NCBI GenBank assembly: GCA_028289245.1
Contig: JAQGGT010000006.1
Coordinates: forward strand, 387,898 to 451,897
DNA: 64,000 nt
Reading direction: 5' to 3'
Origin: Candidatus Saccharimonadota bacterium
GTDB lineage: Bacteria; Patescibacteriota; Saccharimonadia; Saccharimonadales; UBA4665
Under the pieces are notes generated by a model. That model searched no databases, was not told the origin of the DNA, and saw only the letters and a list, made by a program, of their open reading frames with translations. This document shows positions 16,901 through 28,368 of this stretch, piece after piece (positions within the stretch are counted from its first letter, which is position 1; every line of letters starts with the position of its first letter). Position numbers and translations under genes: made by a program.

Positions 16901-17243
16901 GATCACCAAGCTCGATACGGCGCAAGCGCTCCGCCGCAAACTTATTGCCGACGAAGCCGCCATTGGTGGCCAATTGTTTGGACCGGTCCCAGAAGGCCAC
17001 CGCCGTGAGTTCTTCTGTCTGGATGAATACACCTGGATCTGGCACGAGGAATGGCTTGATGCTGCCGGCCAGCGCCAGAGCTTAACCACCCGCTACGAAG
17101 TCCGTCCTAATGGCGTCCTGAAGTCCCAAGCCAACAACCCCTACCGGATGGTAACCGGCGATGAAGCCTTCAATCTCTACCAGGCGGTCGACCTCTACGA
17201 ACGCCGCGTGGGCGAGTACTACGCCCAGCAACAGGCTGCCTAG
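16884..17243 (+). CDS. hypothetical protein, 119 residues
   Basis: Mixed alpha/beta soluble protein with the segments FFCLDEYTWIWHEEW, TTRYEVRPNGVLK and NLYQAVDLYERRVGEYY. Possibly conserved across Saccharibacteria, but I cannot name a family. Overlaps the preceding gene by 17 nt and ends 9 nt before the cysteine desulfurase GTG. Confidence 0.65.
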   Translation: MGLLPKITKLDTAQALRRKLIADEAAIGGQLFGPVPEGHRREFFCLDEYTWIWHEEWLDAAGQRQSLTTRYEVRPNGVLKSQANNPYRMVTGDEAFNLYQAVDLYERRVGEYYAQQQAA

Positions 17244-17252
17244 GAACTGGCC

Positions 17253-18392
17253 GTGGACCAGCCGATCTATCTTGACTACGCTGCTGCCACACCGCTCGAC
17301 GAGCGAGTTTTGGCGGCCATGCAGCCCTACCTCACGGGAGTGTTTTATAATCCTTCAGCCACTTATGTAGCGGCCCAAAAAGTCAAAGCTGAGCTGCTGG
17401 CTGCCCGCACCCTGGTGGCGCACTGGCTCGGCGCCCGCCCGAGCGAAGTGGTGTTTACGGCCGGCGGCACCGAAGCCAATAACCTGGCTATTCATGGCGT
17501 CATGCGCCAACATCCTGGCACTAATCTGGTAGTGAGCGCCATTGAGCATAGCGCCGTGCTAGCACCAGCTGCGGCCTACGACTGTCGCCAGGCTTTGGTA
17601 GACACCAAGGGCATCACTGACCTCGAACACCTGCGCTCGCAGATAGATGACCAGACGGTACTGGTAAGCATTATGTACGCTAATAACGAGATCGGCACGG
17701 TGCAGCCGCTGCGCCAGATCGGTCAGCTGATCGCCGACATCCGGGCCGATCGAAAAAAAGCCGGTAATGCGTTGCCGCTGTACTTTCATACCGATGCCTG
17801 CCAAGCGGCCAATTATCTCGATATTCACACCGCCCGGCTCGGTGTTGACTTGCTCAGCCTTAACGGCAGCAAAATCTATGGGCCGAAGCAGACCGGCGTG
17901 TTGTACGTAAAGCGCGGCCTATCACTGACGCCGCTGGTGGACGGCGGTGGCCAGGAGCGGGGCCTGCGCTCTGGTACCGAGAACGTGGCCGGTGCAGTTG
18001 GCTTTGCCACAGCGCTCGACCTGGCCCAACAGCAACGTCATGACGAATCCAAACGGCTGCAGTTGCTGCAAAAAACTTTTATCGATCTGATTCACCAGCA
18101 GCTGCCAGCCGCGGTACTTAATGGCTCGCTGACCCATCGATTGCCCAACAATGTACACCTGACGCTGCCCGGCCAAGATAATGAGCGGTTGCTAATTGCT
18201 CTTGATGAGCAGGGTATCATGGCAGCGGCTGGTTCGGCGTGCAGTGCCAGCAGCGAAGAAGCCTCCAAGGTTTTAGCGGCGATTGGCCTGAGTGAGGCCG
18301 AAGCCCGGGCGTCGCTGCGGTTTACAATGGGCCGCGGCACTACCGGGGCGGAACTCGAACACACCGTTCAGGTGCTTGCCCGCCTTACCTAA
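17253..18392 (+). CDS. cysteine desulfurase (NifS/IscS type)
   Basis: PLP enzyme that takes sulfur from cysteine for Fe-S clusters or tRNA thiolation. 379 residues from a GTG start. Diagnostic motifs: IYLDYAAATPLDERVL at the N-terminus, FTAGGTEANNLAIHG, SAIEHSAVL, HTDACQAA, the PLP lysine in SLNGSKIYGPK, RSGTENVAGAVG, and the persulfide cysteine in AAGSACSASSEEASKVL. No IscU or SufB gene is adjacent, so a role in tRNA thiolation (with MnmA) is the likelier job, though this is inference. Confidence 0.9.
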   Translation: MDQPIYLDYAAATPLDERVLAAMQPYLTGVFYNPSATYVAAQKVKAELLAARTLVAHWLGARPSEVVFTAGGTEANNLAIHGVMRQHPGTNLVVSAIEHSAVLAPAAAYDCRQALVDTKGITDLEHLRSQIDDQTVLVSIMYANNEIGTVQPLRQIGQLIADIRADRKKAGNALPLYFHTDACQAANYLDIHTARLGVDLLSLNGSKIYGPKQTGVLYVKRGLSLTPLVDGGGQERGLRSGTENVAGAVGFATALDLAQQQRHDESKRLQLLQKTFIDLIHQQLPAAVLNGSLTHRLPNNVHLTLPGQDNERLLIALDEQGIMAAAGSACSASSEEASKVLAAIGLSEAEARASLRFTMGRGTTGAELEHTVQVLARLT

Positions 18393-18444
18393 CGACGGTC
18401 AGCGTTGCCACTGTAAGCAAAAGCGGTATACTTGTGGTGTAGCT

Positions 18445-19371
18445 ATGTTCAAACAAAAAGTCCGCCGTCTCGTCACCTTAATCCTCGCGCTTGCGACCCT
18501 GTTTGTATTTGGCATGCCTATGGTGGCCCTAGCGGCTACTAATTCGAACACTAAGAAGCCAACGGCAACTACTAGCACCTCGGTCCAGTCGACCCACCAA
18601 GATATTACCCAGGCTGTAGTCCAAAGCTATAGCGGCGACAAAAGCATTCAGCTTGGTATGCTCGTCAAGCTCGATGCTGCCGACAAAACCAAAAGCAGCG
18701 TCGTGCTGGCCGATCAAAAAGGAGAGGGCACTATTCTGGGTGTAACCGTGGCACCCAATGACAGCGTGGTAACGATTACTCCCAGCGATAGCACAAAACA
18801 GCAGATCTTTGTAGCCACCACCGGCCGTTACGATGTGCTGGTCTCGAACCAGAACGGCAAGATCAAAGCCGGCGACTACGTTACTATATCGGCACTCTCC
18901 GGTATCGGTATGGCCGCCGACGGCAGCCAAACCCTGGTAGTCGGCACCGCTACCGAGGACTTTAGCGGCACCGCTAACGTCGTCGGTAGCGTCAAACTCA
19001 AAGACTCGACTGGTGCTACGAAGTCGGTGTCGATTGGCCGGATTAACGTCAGTATTGGCGTTATGCGTAATCCCTTAAGTACCAGCCAGCCAAGTGATTA
19101 TGTGCCGAGCTTTCTGAGTAAATCAGCCAATGCCGTAGCCAATAAATCAGTCAGTGCGGCCCGAATTTATCTGGGGATAACGGTACTATTTATAACGGCG
19201 CTGGTGGCTGGGATCATGCTGTTTAGCGGTGTACGAAGCGGTATGGTGTCCGTCGGGCGTAACCCGTTGTCTAAGAAATCGATTATCAAGAGCCTGATTC
19301 AGACGGTTTTGGCAGGTTTGATTATTTTCATTGTCGGCGTATTTGGAGTATACTTACTACTAAAGCTTTAG
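18445..19371 (+). CDS. secreted beta-domain protein with C-terminal c-subunit-like membrane hairpin
   Basis: 308 residues. Signal peptide at 1-30 (TLILALATLFVFGMPMVALA), extracellular beta-rich domain (about 45-215) with two similar halves, then two TM helices (about 240-260 and 284-306) joined by a short polar loop with GRNP (271-274). Small-Gly pattern and R-N-P loop recall the F-ATPase c subunit ([GSTA]-R-[NQ]-P signature), but neither helix has the ion-binding Asp/Glu. It sits directly upstream of the b-delta-alpha-gamma-beta-epsilon genes, where a and c would normally be. Start is ATG 18445, 12 nt after TATACT; the frame extends upstream inside nifS but without motif support. Could alternatively be an unrelated pilus or pore component. 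Confidence 0.7.
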   Translation: MFKQKVRRLVTLILALATLFVFGMPMVALAATNSNTKKPTATTSTSVQSTHQDITQAVVQSYSGDKSIQLGMLVKLDAADKTKSSVVLADQKGEGTILGVTVAPNDSVVTITPSDSTKQQIFVATTGRYDVLVSNQNGKIKAGDYVTISALSGIGMAADGSQTLVVGTATEDFSGTANVVGSVKLKDSTGATKSVSIGRINVSIGVMRNPLSTSQPSDYVPSFLSKSANAVANKSVSAARIYLGITVLFITALVAGIMLFSGVRSGMVSVGRNPLSKKSIIKSLIQTVLAGLIIFIVGVFGVYLLLKL

Positions 19372-19448
19372 CGTTTTCGCCCGAAAGCGTTAGGTGGAAT
19401 TAAAAACAACAAGCATCGCATGAAACAAACTTCGGTGGGTACACAAAA

Positions 19449-20078
19449 ATGACAATCTGGTGGCTTTATTTTATCTTGGCACTGCTCGGCGCGGCGGGCA
19501 TTGCTTTTGTGTGGTTAATCGTTAAGCTGAAGAACGGCGCCGGTGGTGGCAAGGCCAAGCGCAACCCGCAGGACAGCCTGGAAGACGCCGCCAATCAAGA
19601 CGTGGAGCACATCTTCAACGAAGACTTCCGCGAAGAGTTACGTAACCGTGGCCGCCTCCACTTCGAAAAGATCATCGGCGAGAATGCCATGTTCCTGCAG
19701 CAGGACCTTCGCCTGACAACCTCTCAGCTCAATGAGTACATGAAGACCGAAATTGCGAACAAGCTGCAAGAGGAATTCAAGAAATACGAAGAGTCGATCA
19801 TGGATGCCAAGCAGTTGGCAATTGAGTCGATTCAAAAAACTAACGCGGCTATCGATGAACAACGCAAGCAGATGGGCATCCAAGTCCAGCAGGAAATCGT
19901 AGCCGAAAAGAAGCAGCTGGTTAAGCGCTTTGAAGACAACATGGCCGACATTATCAACCATTACGTCATGGCGGCCATCGGCGATCAGATCGACCTCAAC
20001 GACCAGTTAGAGTACATTTTGGCCGACCTAAGTGCCAATAAACAGGCCATCATGGAGGACATCACCAATGGAGCCTAA
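19449..20078 (+). CDS. atpF: F-type ATPase b-subunit-like protein
   Basis: 209 residues: one N-terminal TM helix (3-25) and then a long charged alpha-helix/coiled coil with heptad-like spacing (QQDLRLTTSQLNEYMKTEI, AIDEQRKQMGIQVQQEI), the layout of the peripheral-stalk b subunit. Sequence similarity is weak, and the assignment rests on topology and position before delta, alpha, gamma, beta and epsilon. A Gly/Lys-rich linker (GAGGGKAKRN) follows the TM. It overlaps the next gene by 11 nt. Confidence 0.7.
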   Translation: MTIWWLYFILALLGAAGIAFVWLIVKLKNGAGGGKAKRNPQDSLEDAANQDVEHIFNEDFREELRNRGRLHFEKIIGENAMFLQQDLRLTTSQLNEYMKTEIANKLQEEFKKYEESIMDAKQLAIESIQKTNAAIDEQRKQMGIQVQQEIVAEKKQLVKRFEDNMADIINHYVMAAIGDQIDLNDQLEYILADLSANKQAIMEDITNGA

Positions 20079-20589
20079 GCTGCCCATTTCGGTTGTCAGC
20101 CCGGTTGACCTGGGGCGCTTGATTCGTGAGCTGCAAGCTATCGACAACACCTTGAGCCAGCAAGATCTGCGCCAGGATGAAGTTAAAGTACCTAAAACTT
20201 CCAAGTTGCTCGACGAATTGGTTGAGCTAAACAAGGCTGATCTGTCACACCCCACTCACCGCCAGGCGCTACAAGAATTTTTAACCGATCTGCGAGCCCA
20301 CACGCCGGTGGTACACATTAGCTTTAGCGCCGACCCGTCGCCGCTGTTTGTCGGCAAGGTTATGACCTGGCTACGCCAAGAAGTGCATCCCACTGTACTA
20401 ATGACTATTGGGTTGCAGCCGAGCATCGGCGCCGGCTGCCTGGTACGAACCACCAATAAGTATTTCGATTTCACCTTGCGGGCTAACTTCGAGAAGCACC
20501 ACGATCTCCTGATGGCCAAGCTGCGCGAAGTCAACGCCACACCGACTCCGACGCTGATTCCGGGCGTCCCCGAAGGAGTGGCAGCATGA
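20068..20589 (+). CDS. atpH: F-type ATPase delta/OSCP-like subunit
   Basis: 173 residues from ATG 20068, supported by GGAGG 9 nt upstream. The C-terminal part, from [20 protein letters not shown] to [16 protein letters not shown], matches the delta/OSCP C-terminal pattern (glycine turn, strand, then helix). The N-terminal six-helix domain looks shortened and divergent. It would join F1 to the b stalk. Overlaps atpF by 11 nt and atpA by 4 nt. Confidence 0.7.
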   Translation: MEPKLPISVVSPVDLGRLIRELQAIDNTLSQQDLRQDEVKVPKTSKLLDELVELNKADLSHPTHRQALQEFLTDLRAHTPVVHISFSADPSPLFVGKVMTWLRQEVHPTVLMTIGLQPSIGAGCLVRTTNKYFDFTLRANFEKHHDLLMAKLREVNATPTPTLIPGVPEGVAA

Positions 20590-22142
20590 CCAGTGGCAAT
20601 CAGCACTTCGACAAACTGATTGAGGCCGGCAACCCGGTTGGTGAGGTGATTGCTGTTGAGAAGTTTTTGATCAAAGTCCGCGGCGTACAACCTTGTGCGG
20701 TGCACTCCTTGATCATGTTTGAGGATGGCTCGAAAGGCTTTGTCCACCAGGTGCTGACCGATCATGTGGTAATCCTCCACCTTGGTGCCGAGCCTTTACG
20801 CACCGGTATGGTGGCCGTCTTGCAACACCAAGAATTGGTGACCAAGGTCGGTAAGGACTTTATCGGGCGCGTGGTGTCGGTAACCGGCGAGCCGATCGAC
20901 GGCAAGGGCCCGATTGCCGCCGCTGATGTCTGGCCGGTATTCAACCCGGCTCCAAAGTTATTTGAGCGCCGTCTGCTGGAAGACCAGCTGGAAAGCGGTG
21001 TTACCGCTATTGATGCGCTGTTCCCAATCGTGCGCGGCCAACGTATGGCGCTGCTCGGTGACGGCAAGTCCGGTAAGTCCACGGTGGTAACTCAGCTGGC
21101 GATTAACCAGAAAAACACCGACCAGATCGTGGTCTACTGCCTGATCGCTAAGCGTCGCACCGACGTTGATACACTACTGAGTCGCTTGCAAGCCGCTGGC
21201 GGATTGGAAAAAGCCATCGTGGTGGTGTCGACGATGTTTGAGTCGCTGATCATGAGTTACCTCGCACCCTACGTGGCCTGCTCGCTGGCCGAATACCTCT
21301 GGCAGCAGTGTGACCAAGACACGATTATTATTTACGATGACCTTACCAGCCACGCCCACGCCTATCGTGAGGTTGCCTTGATGTCAGGCGTCAGCCCGGG
21401 CCGTGACTCCTACCCAGGTGATATGTTCTATGCCCACTCTAGCTTGCTCGAGCGGGCCGGCCGCCTAGACCGCAACGGCAAGTGTCTGACTAGCGTGCCG
21501 GTAGTCAACGCCGCCAACGGTGACATTACGGCCTATCTGCCAACTAACATTATGTCCATCACCGATGGTCAATGGATTCTCGATATGGAGATTTTCCGTA
21601 GCGGTATTCGCCCGGCTCTCAATATCGGACTGAGCGTTACCCGTGCTGGTGGTGTTGGCCACAACAAGCGCCAGAAGGGTTTTGCGGCCGCCACGCTGAA
21701 GATGTTGGCCGCCTATCGCCAGGCCGAAGAGTTCTCGCACTTTGGTTCGGAGCTGGCCGTCGAGGCCAAACGGGCGCTCGCTACCGGTAAACGGGTCTTC
21801 CAAATGCTCAATCAAAGCCCGACCGACACCTACTCGCTGATGTCACAGCAGCTCATGTTCGACCTAATCCTTAACCTTGGTGATGGCGAGGAACTCGACA
21901 TTAACTCCCTTAAATTGAACGTGGCCGAGTTTGCCGCCAAAGTCACTAAGGATGAAGAATATGACGCCATTCGTGACCAGTTAAAGGCTAAGTGCTTGGT
22001 CGAACTTAAGGGTGCGCCGGCCGCCGACAAGCCAGCGGCCGATGCCGAAGTGCCGCCAGCCGCTGCAGCCAAACCGGATGACAAGAAGGATAAAAAAGCA
22101 GAAAAGGCCGAGAAAAAAGAACTCGCCGAGGCTAAAGCATGA
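20586..22142 (+). CDS. atpA: F1-ATPase alpha subunit
   Basis: 518 residues. Non-catalytic nucleotide-binding subunit. Walker A GDGKSGKS (158-165; usual GDRQTGKT), [27 protein letters not shown] and the arginine-finger motif LSVTRAGG (R353) are all present. The last about 45 residues are an unusual Ala/Lys/Glu-rich tail ([25 protein letters not shown]) beyond the normal end. Overlaps atpH by 4 nt. Clearly F-type alpha, but more divergent than housekeeping copies. Confidence 0.9.
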   Translation: MTSGNQHFDKLIEAGNPVGEVIAVEKFLIKVRGVQPCAVHSLIMFEDGSKGFVHQVLTDHVVILHLGAEPLRTGMVAVLQHQELVTKVGKDFIGRVVSVTGEPIDGKGPIAAADVWPVFNPAPKLFERRLLEDQLESGVTAIDALFPIVRGQRMALLGDGKSGKSTVVTQLAINQKNTDQIVVYCLIAKRRTDVDTLLSRLQAAGGLEKAIVVVSTMFESLIMSYLAPYVACSLAEYLWQQCDQDTIIIYDDLTSHAHAYREVALMSGVSPGRDSYPGDMFYAHSSLLERAGRLDRNGKCLTSVPVVNAANGDITAYLPTNIMSITDGQWILDMEIFRSGIRPALNIGLSVTRAGGVGHNKRQKGFAAATLKMLAAYRQAEEFSHFGSELAVEAKRALATGKRVFQMLNQSPTDTYSLMSQQLMFDLILNLGDGEELDINSLKLNVAEFAAKVTKDEEYDAIRDQLKAKCLVELKGAPAADKPAADAEVPPAAAAKPDDKKDKKAEKAEKKELAEAKA

Positions 22143-22177
22143 AACGCCCGGTAGAATACGAACACGAGGAGAAATCC

Positions 22178-24685
<2,508 letters not shown>

Positions 24686-25304
24686 CCCGCCGCTTTGTAG
24701 CGCGCAGTTGCATTTCGATAAGGTTCTCGTCAAAGCTATTGAGGCCGAGCGCGGCGCGACGCTGGTTAACCGTGTCGATTGAATCGACCGGATAGGGCCA
24801 GGTTACATCGTCAACAGTGTAGAACTGGGTGCCAAAGCGCTGCGGCCGGTGCTCCATAATGTGAATGCGGTCTTCCAGAAAGGCCATGTTGAGCGGTGAT
24901 ACCTCGCCCTCGTCGGCTTGTTGCATCAGCTCCAGGCAATGTTTCATAAAAACTGGCTCGGCGGCATGCTGCACTAATAGCCAGGCGGCATGCGCAGCTT
25001 CCGCACCGAACTCGCTGATCGTCGGCCAGCCACATGCTTCGACGATAGCTTTGATGCGCGGCAGGTGGCCGGCATCGACACTCTTATCCCAGTCGGCTTG
25101 CTTCGATACATATGCCTGACGCATGCGCTGGTCGCTAGTCTGCATTTCTAGCAGCTCTGCCGAGATGCGCTCCACCCGATGCCGAGTGGTTTCGATCATC
25201 AGCGGCGCATCTTCCCAATCTAGTGGCTGTTGTTCCATAACATCATTACAGCACAATAGTTTTAAGATGCAAATTTTGGCGACGAAAATGGTATACTAAC
25301 AGTG

Positions 25305-26189
25305 ATGGAAAAGATTATTCTGTATTACAAATTTGGACCGGTGGCCGACCCAGAAGCGGTCCGGTTGTGGCAGCGGACGCTAGCCGAATCGCTCAATCTA
25401 AAAGGCCGAATTATCATTTCGCAGCACGGCATCAATGGCACGCTCGGCGGCGACCTCGAGGCGCTCAAAAAATACGTTAAAGAGACCAAGACCTATCCCG
25501 CCTTCAAGGGTACCGAATTTAAGTGGAGCAATGGCAGCAACGACCACTTCCCGCGCCTGAGCGTTAAAGTCCGCGACGAGATCGTCACCTTCGGCGCGGC
25601 CGACGAAATTGTCGTCGATGAAACTGGCATTGTCGGTGGTGGCAAACACCTCAAACCGGAAGCTGTTCACAAACTGCTCGACGAGCGCGACGACGTGGTA
25701 TTTTTCGATGGCCGCAATGCCTATGAAGCGGCCGTAGGAAAGTTCAAGGGTGCCGTGGTGCCTGGTGTCGAGCACACCCGCGACTTCTTAACTGAGCTCG
25801 AAGATCCGAAGTACGACGATATCAAAGATAAGCCGGTAGTCACCTATTGTACCGGCGGCATTCGCTGTGAAGTACTGAGCGTGCTCATGAAAAACCGCGG
25901 CTTTACAGAGGTTTACCAGATTGATGGCGGCATCGTGAAGTACGGCAAAAAGTATGCCGACCGCGGCCAGTGGGAAGGCTCACTCTACGTTTTTGATGAC
26001 CGGATGGGCGTAAAATTTAGCGATGAAGCCGTCGACATTGGCGACTGCAGCCACTGCGCCGCCAAAACCAGCAACTACGAAAACTGCGCCAACAAAGCTT
26101 GTAACAAACTGGTGCTGATCTGCGACGACTGCAAAAGCGGCAAAGAGCTATGCCGCAGCTGCGAAACTGCCCTCAGCACCGCAGCCTAG
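25305..26189 (+). CDS. trhO: tRNA uridine(34) hydroxylase TrhO (rhodanese family, YceA)
   Basis: 294 residues. Oxygen-dependent hydroxylation of U34 in tRNA anticodons, first step toward (c)mo5U. N-terminal alpha/beta domain ([33 protein letters not shown]), rhodanese domain with [17 protein letters not shown] and active-site Cys in YCTGGIRCE, then a Cys-rich tail (CSHC, CANKAC, CDDC, CRSC) that likely binds zinc. ATG 25305 lies 7 nt after TATACT; an in-frame GTG one codon upstream is less likely. Fits the CPR pattern of retaining tRNA modification. Confidence 0.92.
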   Translation: MEKIILYYKFGPVADPEAVRLWQRTLAESLNLKGRIIISQHGINGTLGGDLEALKKYVKETKTYPAFKGTEFKWSNGSNDHFPRLSVKVRDEIVTFGAADEIVVDETGIVGGGKHLKPEAVHKLLDERDDVVFFDGRNAYEAAVGKFKGAVVPGVEHTRDFLTELEDPKYDDIKDKPVVTYCTGGIRCEVLSVLMKNRGFTEVYQIDGGIVKYGKKYADRGQWEGSLYVFDDRMGVKFSDEAVDIGDCSHCAAKTSNYENCANKACNKLVLICDDCKSGKELCRSCETALSTAA

Positions 26190-26212
26190 GCTCTGGTTAT
26201 TTTTTATTTTTT

Positions 26213-26308
26213 GCGTCCGCATCAAAGCATCACCGCATCACCGCATCATGGCATCAGCCCGGTGTGGCATCAAAGCATCAATGTGCCGATATGCATTGAT
26301 GCGGACGC
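26213..26308. repeat. octamer tandem array enclosed by 13-bp inverted repeats
   Basis: A tandem array with 8-bp period and consensus GCATCANN starts at 26219 and gives units at 26219, 26227, 26235, 26243, 26251, one decayed unit at 26259, then 26267 and 26275. It is bounded by a perfect inverted repeat GCGTCCGCATCAA (26213-26225) / TTGATGCGGACGC (26296-26308). A T-rich run precedes the left arm. The unit could fold as a long hairpin terminator for trhO, or serve as a protein-binding array. Confidence 0.85.
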
Positions 26309-26363
26309 GCAAAGTACGCAGCAAGTGGCAGCGATAAAACTTGTAAAATAATACCTCTTGTGC

Positions 26364-26369
26364 TATAAT
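26364..26369 (+). promoter_or_regulatory. extended -10 box
   Basis: TGCTATAAT with hexamer 26364-26369, 9 nt before ATG 26379; leader of at most a few nucleotides. Confidence 0.7.
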
Positions 26370-26378
26370 TAGCATACT

Positions 26379-26819
26379 ATGACTGAACCCGTACACTTTT
26401 CCATGCCAGAATCAGATGGAATCAAGGCTGCAGAGCAGGCACTGGCTGCTGCCCAAGAAGCCAAGTTGACCGAAGGCAGCATCCCACAAGCAGTGGTGGT
26501 TTTGCGTGAAATCGGCCTGGCGCAAATGACTACGGCCGGTGCCGCCGAAGCTTTTGAACACGCCGCCGCTCAAGGGGTAGAGTTCAGCTTGCCGCGTGCC
26601 CAGCGCTACCTCGCCATTCGGGCGCGGTTCGAACCCAAAGAATTTACCACCACTCAGCAGTTTGCCCGTGGCTTTAGTGCCGGTGCCATAAACGCTGCTC
26701 GCCGAAATGCCCTAGTCGCCCGCCGTCGCCGCGAAGCTATCGGGCGCGTGCTTGGCGGCACGGTCTCGATACCCGCCGTCGAATTACCGCTTAAGCGCAA
26801 CGATCACTACGATCGCTAA
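26379..26819 (+). CDS. hypothetical Ala-rich basic protein
   Basis: 146 residues. Mostly alpha-helical by composition, with an acidic-neutral first half (IKAAEQALAAAQEAKLTEG) and a basic second half (NAARRNALVARRRREAIGRV) that could contact nucleic acid. No family recognised. It directly precedes uvrC (22 nt) but uvrC has its own -10-like TAAAAT, so co-regulation is uncertain. Confidence 0.6.
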   Translation: MTEPVHFSMPESDGIKAAEQALAAAQEAKLTEGSIPQAVVVLREIGLAQMTTAGAAEAFEHAAAQGVEFSLPRAQRYLAIRARFEPKEFTTTQQFARGFSAGAINAARRNALVARRRREAIGRVLGGTVSIPAVELPLKRNDHYDR

Positions 26820-26841
26820 ACATTTGCGGTAAAATAGAGAG

Positions 26842-28368
26842 GTGGACGACAAGCCTAAGGTTGCGGAAAAATTGAAGCAGCTCCCCCGGCAGCCCGGTGT
26901 TTATTTTCATAAAGACCGAGCGGGGGAGATTATTTACGTTGGCAAAGCGGCGGTGCTTAGCAATCGGGTGCGGCAGTACTTTCAGAAATCGCGCGGTCGT
27001 GACATTAAAACCGAGGCGCTGGTGCGCGACATTTACGATTTAGATTGGATGGTGGTCGACAGCGAGCTCGAAGCGCTGTTCCTAGAGGCTGAAATGATCC
27101 GGCGCTACATGCCGCGCTACAATATTTTGCTACGCGATGACAAGGCGATGAGCTACATCCGCATTGATTATGATTCAAACTATCCAACGGTTAGCACAAC
27201 CCGCCGGCCGCTCGATGATGGCGCCAAGTATTTTGGGCCATATTCCAGCACGGTTACCATTCGCCAGGCACTCAAGCTACTACGCCGGGTGTTTCCGTAC
27301 GCCACGCGCCAATTGGCCGGACAAAAACGGGCCACGCTACACTACCACCTTGGGCTCGATCCCGGTCTGGAAGAGGGGCGCACAAGTCTAGAAGATTACC
27401 GGGCCAATTTGCGTAAGCTAATCGCCGTCATTGAGGGTAAGCGCCACAACATCGAGCGCGAGATTGAAAAAGACATGAAACGGGCCGCCAAAGCTCACGA
27501 TTACGAAGCGGCTGCTAAGCTGCGTAACCAGCTTTTTAGCTTGCAACGGCTCAGCCAGCAGGTGATTTTTAGCGACAAAGAATTCCTGGATATCAGTAAA
27601 GACCATGCCCTCAACGAGCTGGTGGATTTGCTGGGCCTGGCGGCCTTTCCGCGCCGGATTGAGGGCTACGATATTAGCCACATGCAGGGCACCGACGTGG
27701 TGGCCAGTATGGTGGTGTTTACAAACGGTGTGAGCGACAAGAGCGAGTACCGCAAGTTCAAAACGAAGATCAACCACAACAACGACTTTTACAACATGAA
27801 TGAAACACTCAAACGGCGCCTGAGCGAGAAAAACATCAAAGCCTGGGGTAAGCCGAGCCTGGTGCTGATCGACGGTGGCAAGGGCCAGCTGGATGCAGCG
27901 ATTAGCGCCCGTGATGAGCAGGGATGCCACAAGTTGCCATTCGTCGGCCTGGCCAAACGCGAAGAGCAGATCGTAATTCAAAAGGGCAAATCAAACGTTG
28001 ATTTGAACATGGAAGTGCTGCACCGCCTGGGCGGCTACATCACTGAAAGTGACGATTTTGTGCTGGTAAACGTGCCGCACAATACCAATGTAATTAAGCT
28101 GTTGCAGCGCATCCGCGACGAGTCGCACCGCTTTGCCGTCACTTACCACAGCGTGCTCAAAGCCAAGCGCCAAACCAACTCGATTCTGGAAGAAATCCCC
28201 GGCATCGGACCGCTGACTAAGAAGAAGCTCTTACGAACCTTTGGCTCGTTACGCGGCGTCGGCGCCGCGAGCGACGAAGAACTACGAACGGTGCTGAGTC
28301 CTGCCAAAATAAAAATTCTTAGAGCGTATGTGCAGCCGGCTCAGGCCACGGTGGCCAAACCTGAGTAG
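26842..28368 (+). CDS. uvrC: UvrABC excinuclease subunit C (short CPR-type)
   Basis: Makes both incisions in nucleotide excision repair. 508 residues from GTG 26842 (TAAAAT 6 nt upstream). N-terminal GIY-YIG domain (PGVYFHKDRAGEIIYVGKA), UVR domain near residue 213 (RAAKAHDYEAAAKLRNQL), RNase H-like 5' incision domain with Asp in IEGYDISHMQGTD and LVLIDGGKGQL and His in IRDESHRFAV, then tandem helix-hairpin-helix (EIPGIGPLTKKKLL). About 90 residues shorter than E. coli UvrC. Its 3' end overlaps the convergent minus-strand gene by 50 nt. Confidence 0.93.
   Translation: MDDKPKVAEKLKQLPRQPGVYFHKDRAGEIIYVGKAAVLSNRVRQYFQKSRGRDIKTEALVRDIYDLDWMVVDSELEALFLEAEMIRRYMPRYNILLRDDKAMSYIRIDYDSNYPTVSTTRRPLDDGAKYFGPYSSTVTIRQALKLLRRVFPYATRQLAGQKRATLHYHLGLDPGLEEGRTSLEDYRANLRKLIAVIEGKRHNIEREIEKDMKRAAKAHDYEAAAKLRNQLFSLQRLSQQVIFSDKEFLDISKDHALNELVDLLGLAAFPRRIEGYDISHMQGTDVVASMVVFTNGVSDKSEYRKFKTKINHNNDFYNMNETLKRRLSEKNIKAWGKPSLVLIDGGKGQLDAAISARDEQGCHKLPFVGLAKREEQIVIQKGKSNVDLNMEVLHRLGGYITESDDFVLVNVPHNTNVIKLLQRIRDESHRFAVTYHSVLKAKRQTNSILEEIPGIGPLTKKKLLRTFGSLRGVGAASDEELRTVLSPAKIKILRAYVQPAQATVAKPE

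Noticed and set aside
17253..18392. Cysteine desulfurase read as part of an isc/suf operon
   Set aside because: No IscU, SufB/C/D or IscR-like gene is adjacent; neighbours are tatD, two hypotheticals and the F1-ATPase cluster.
26219..26282. Possible CRISPR-like array
   Set aside because: Repeat unit is only 8 bp with no unique spacers and no cas genes anywhere in the window; it is a simple tandem repeat.
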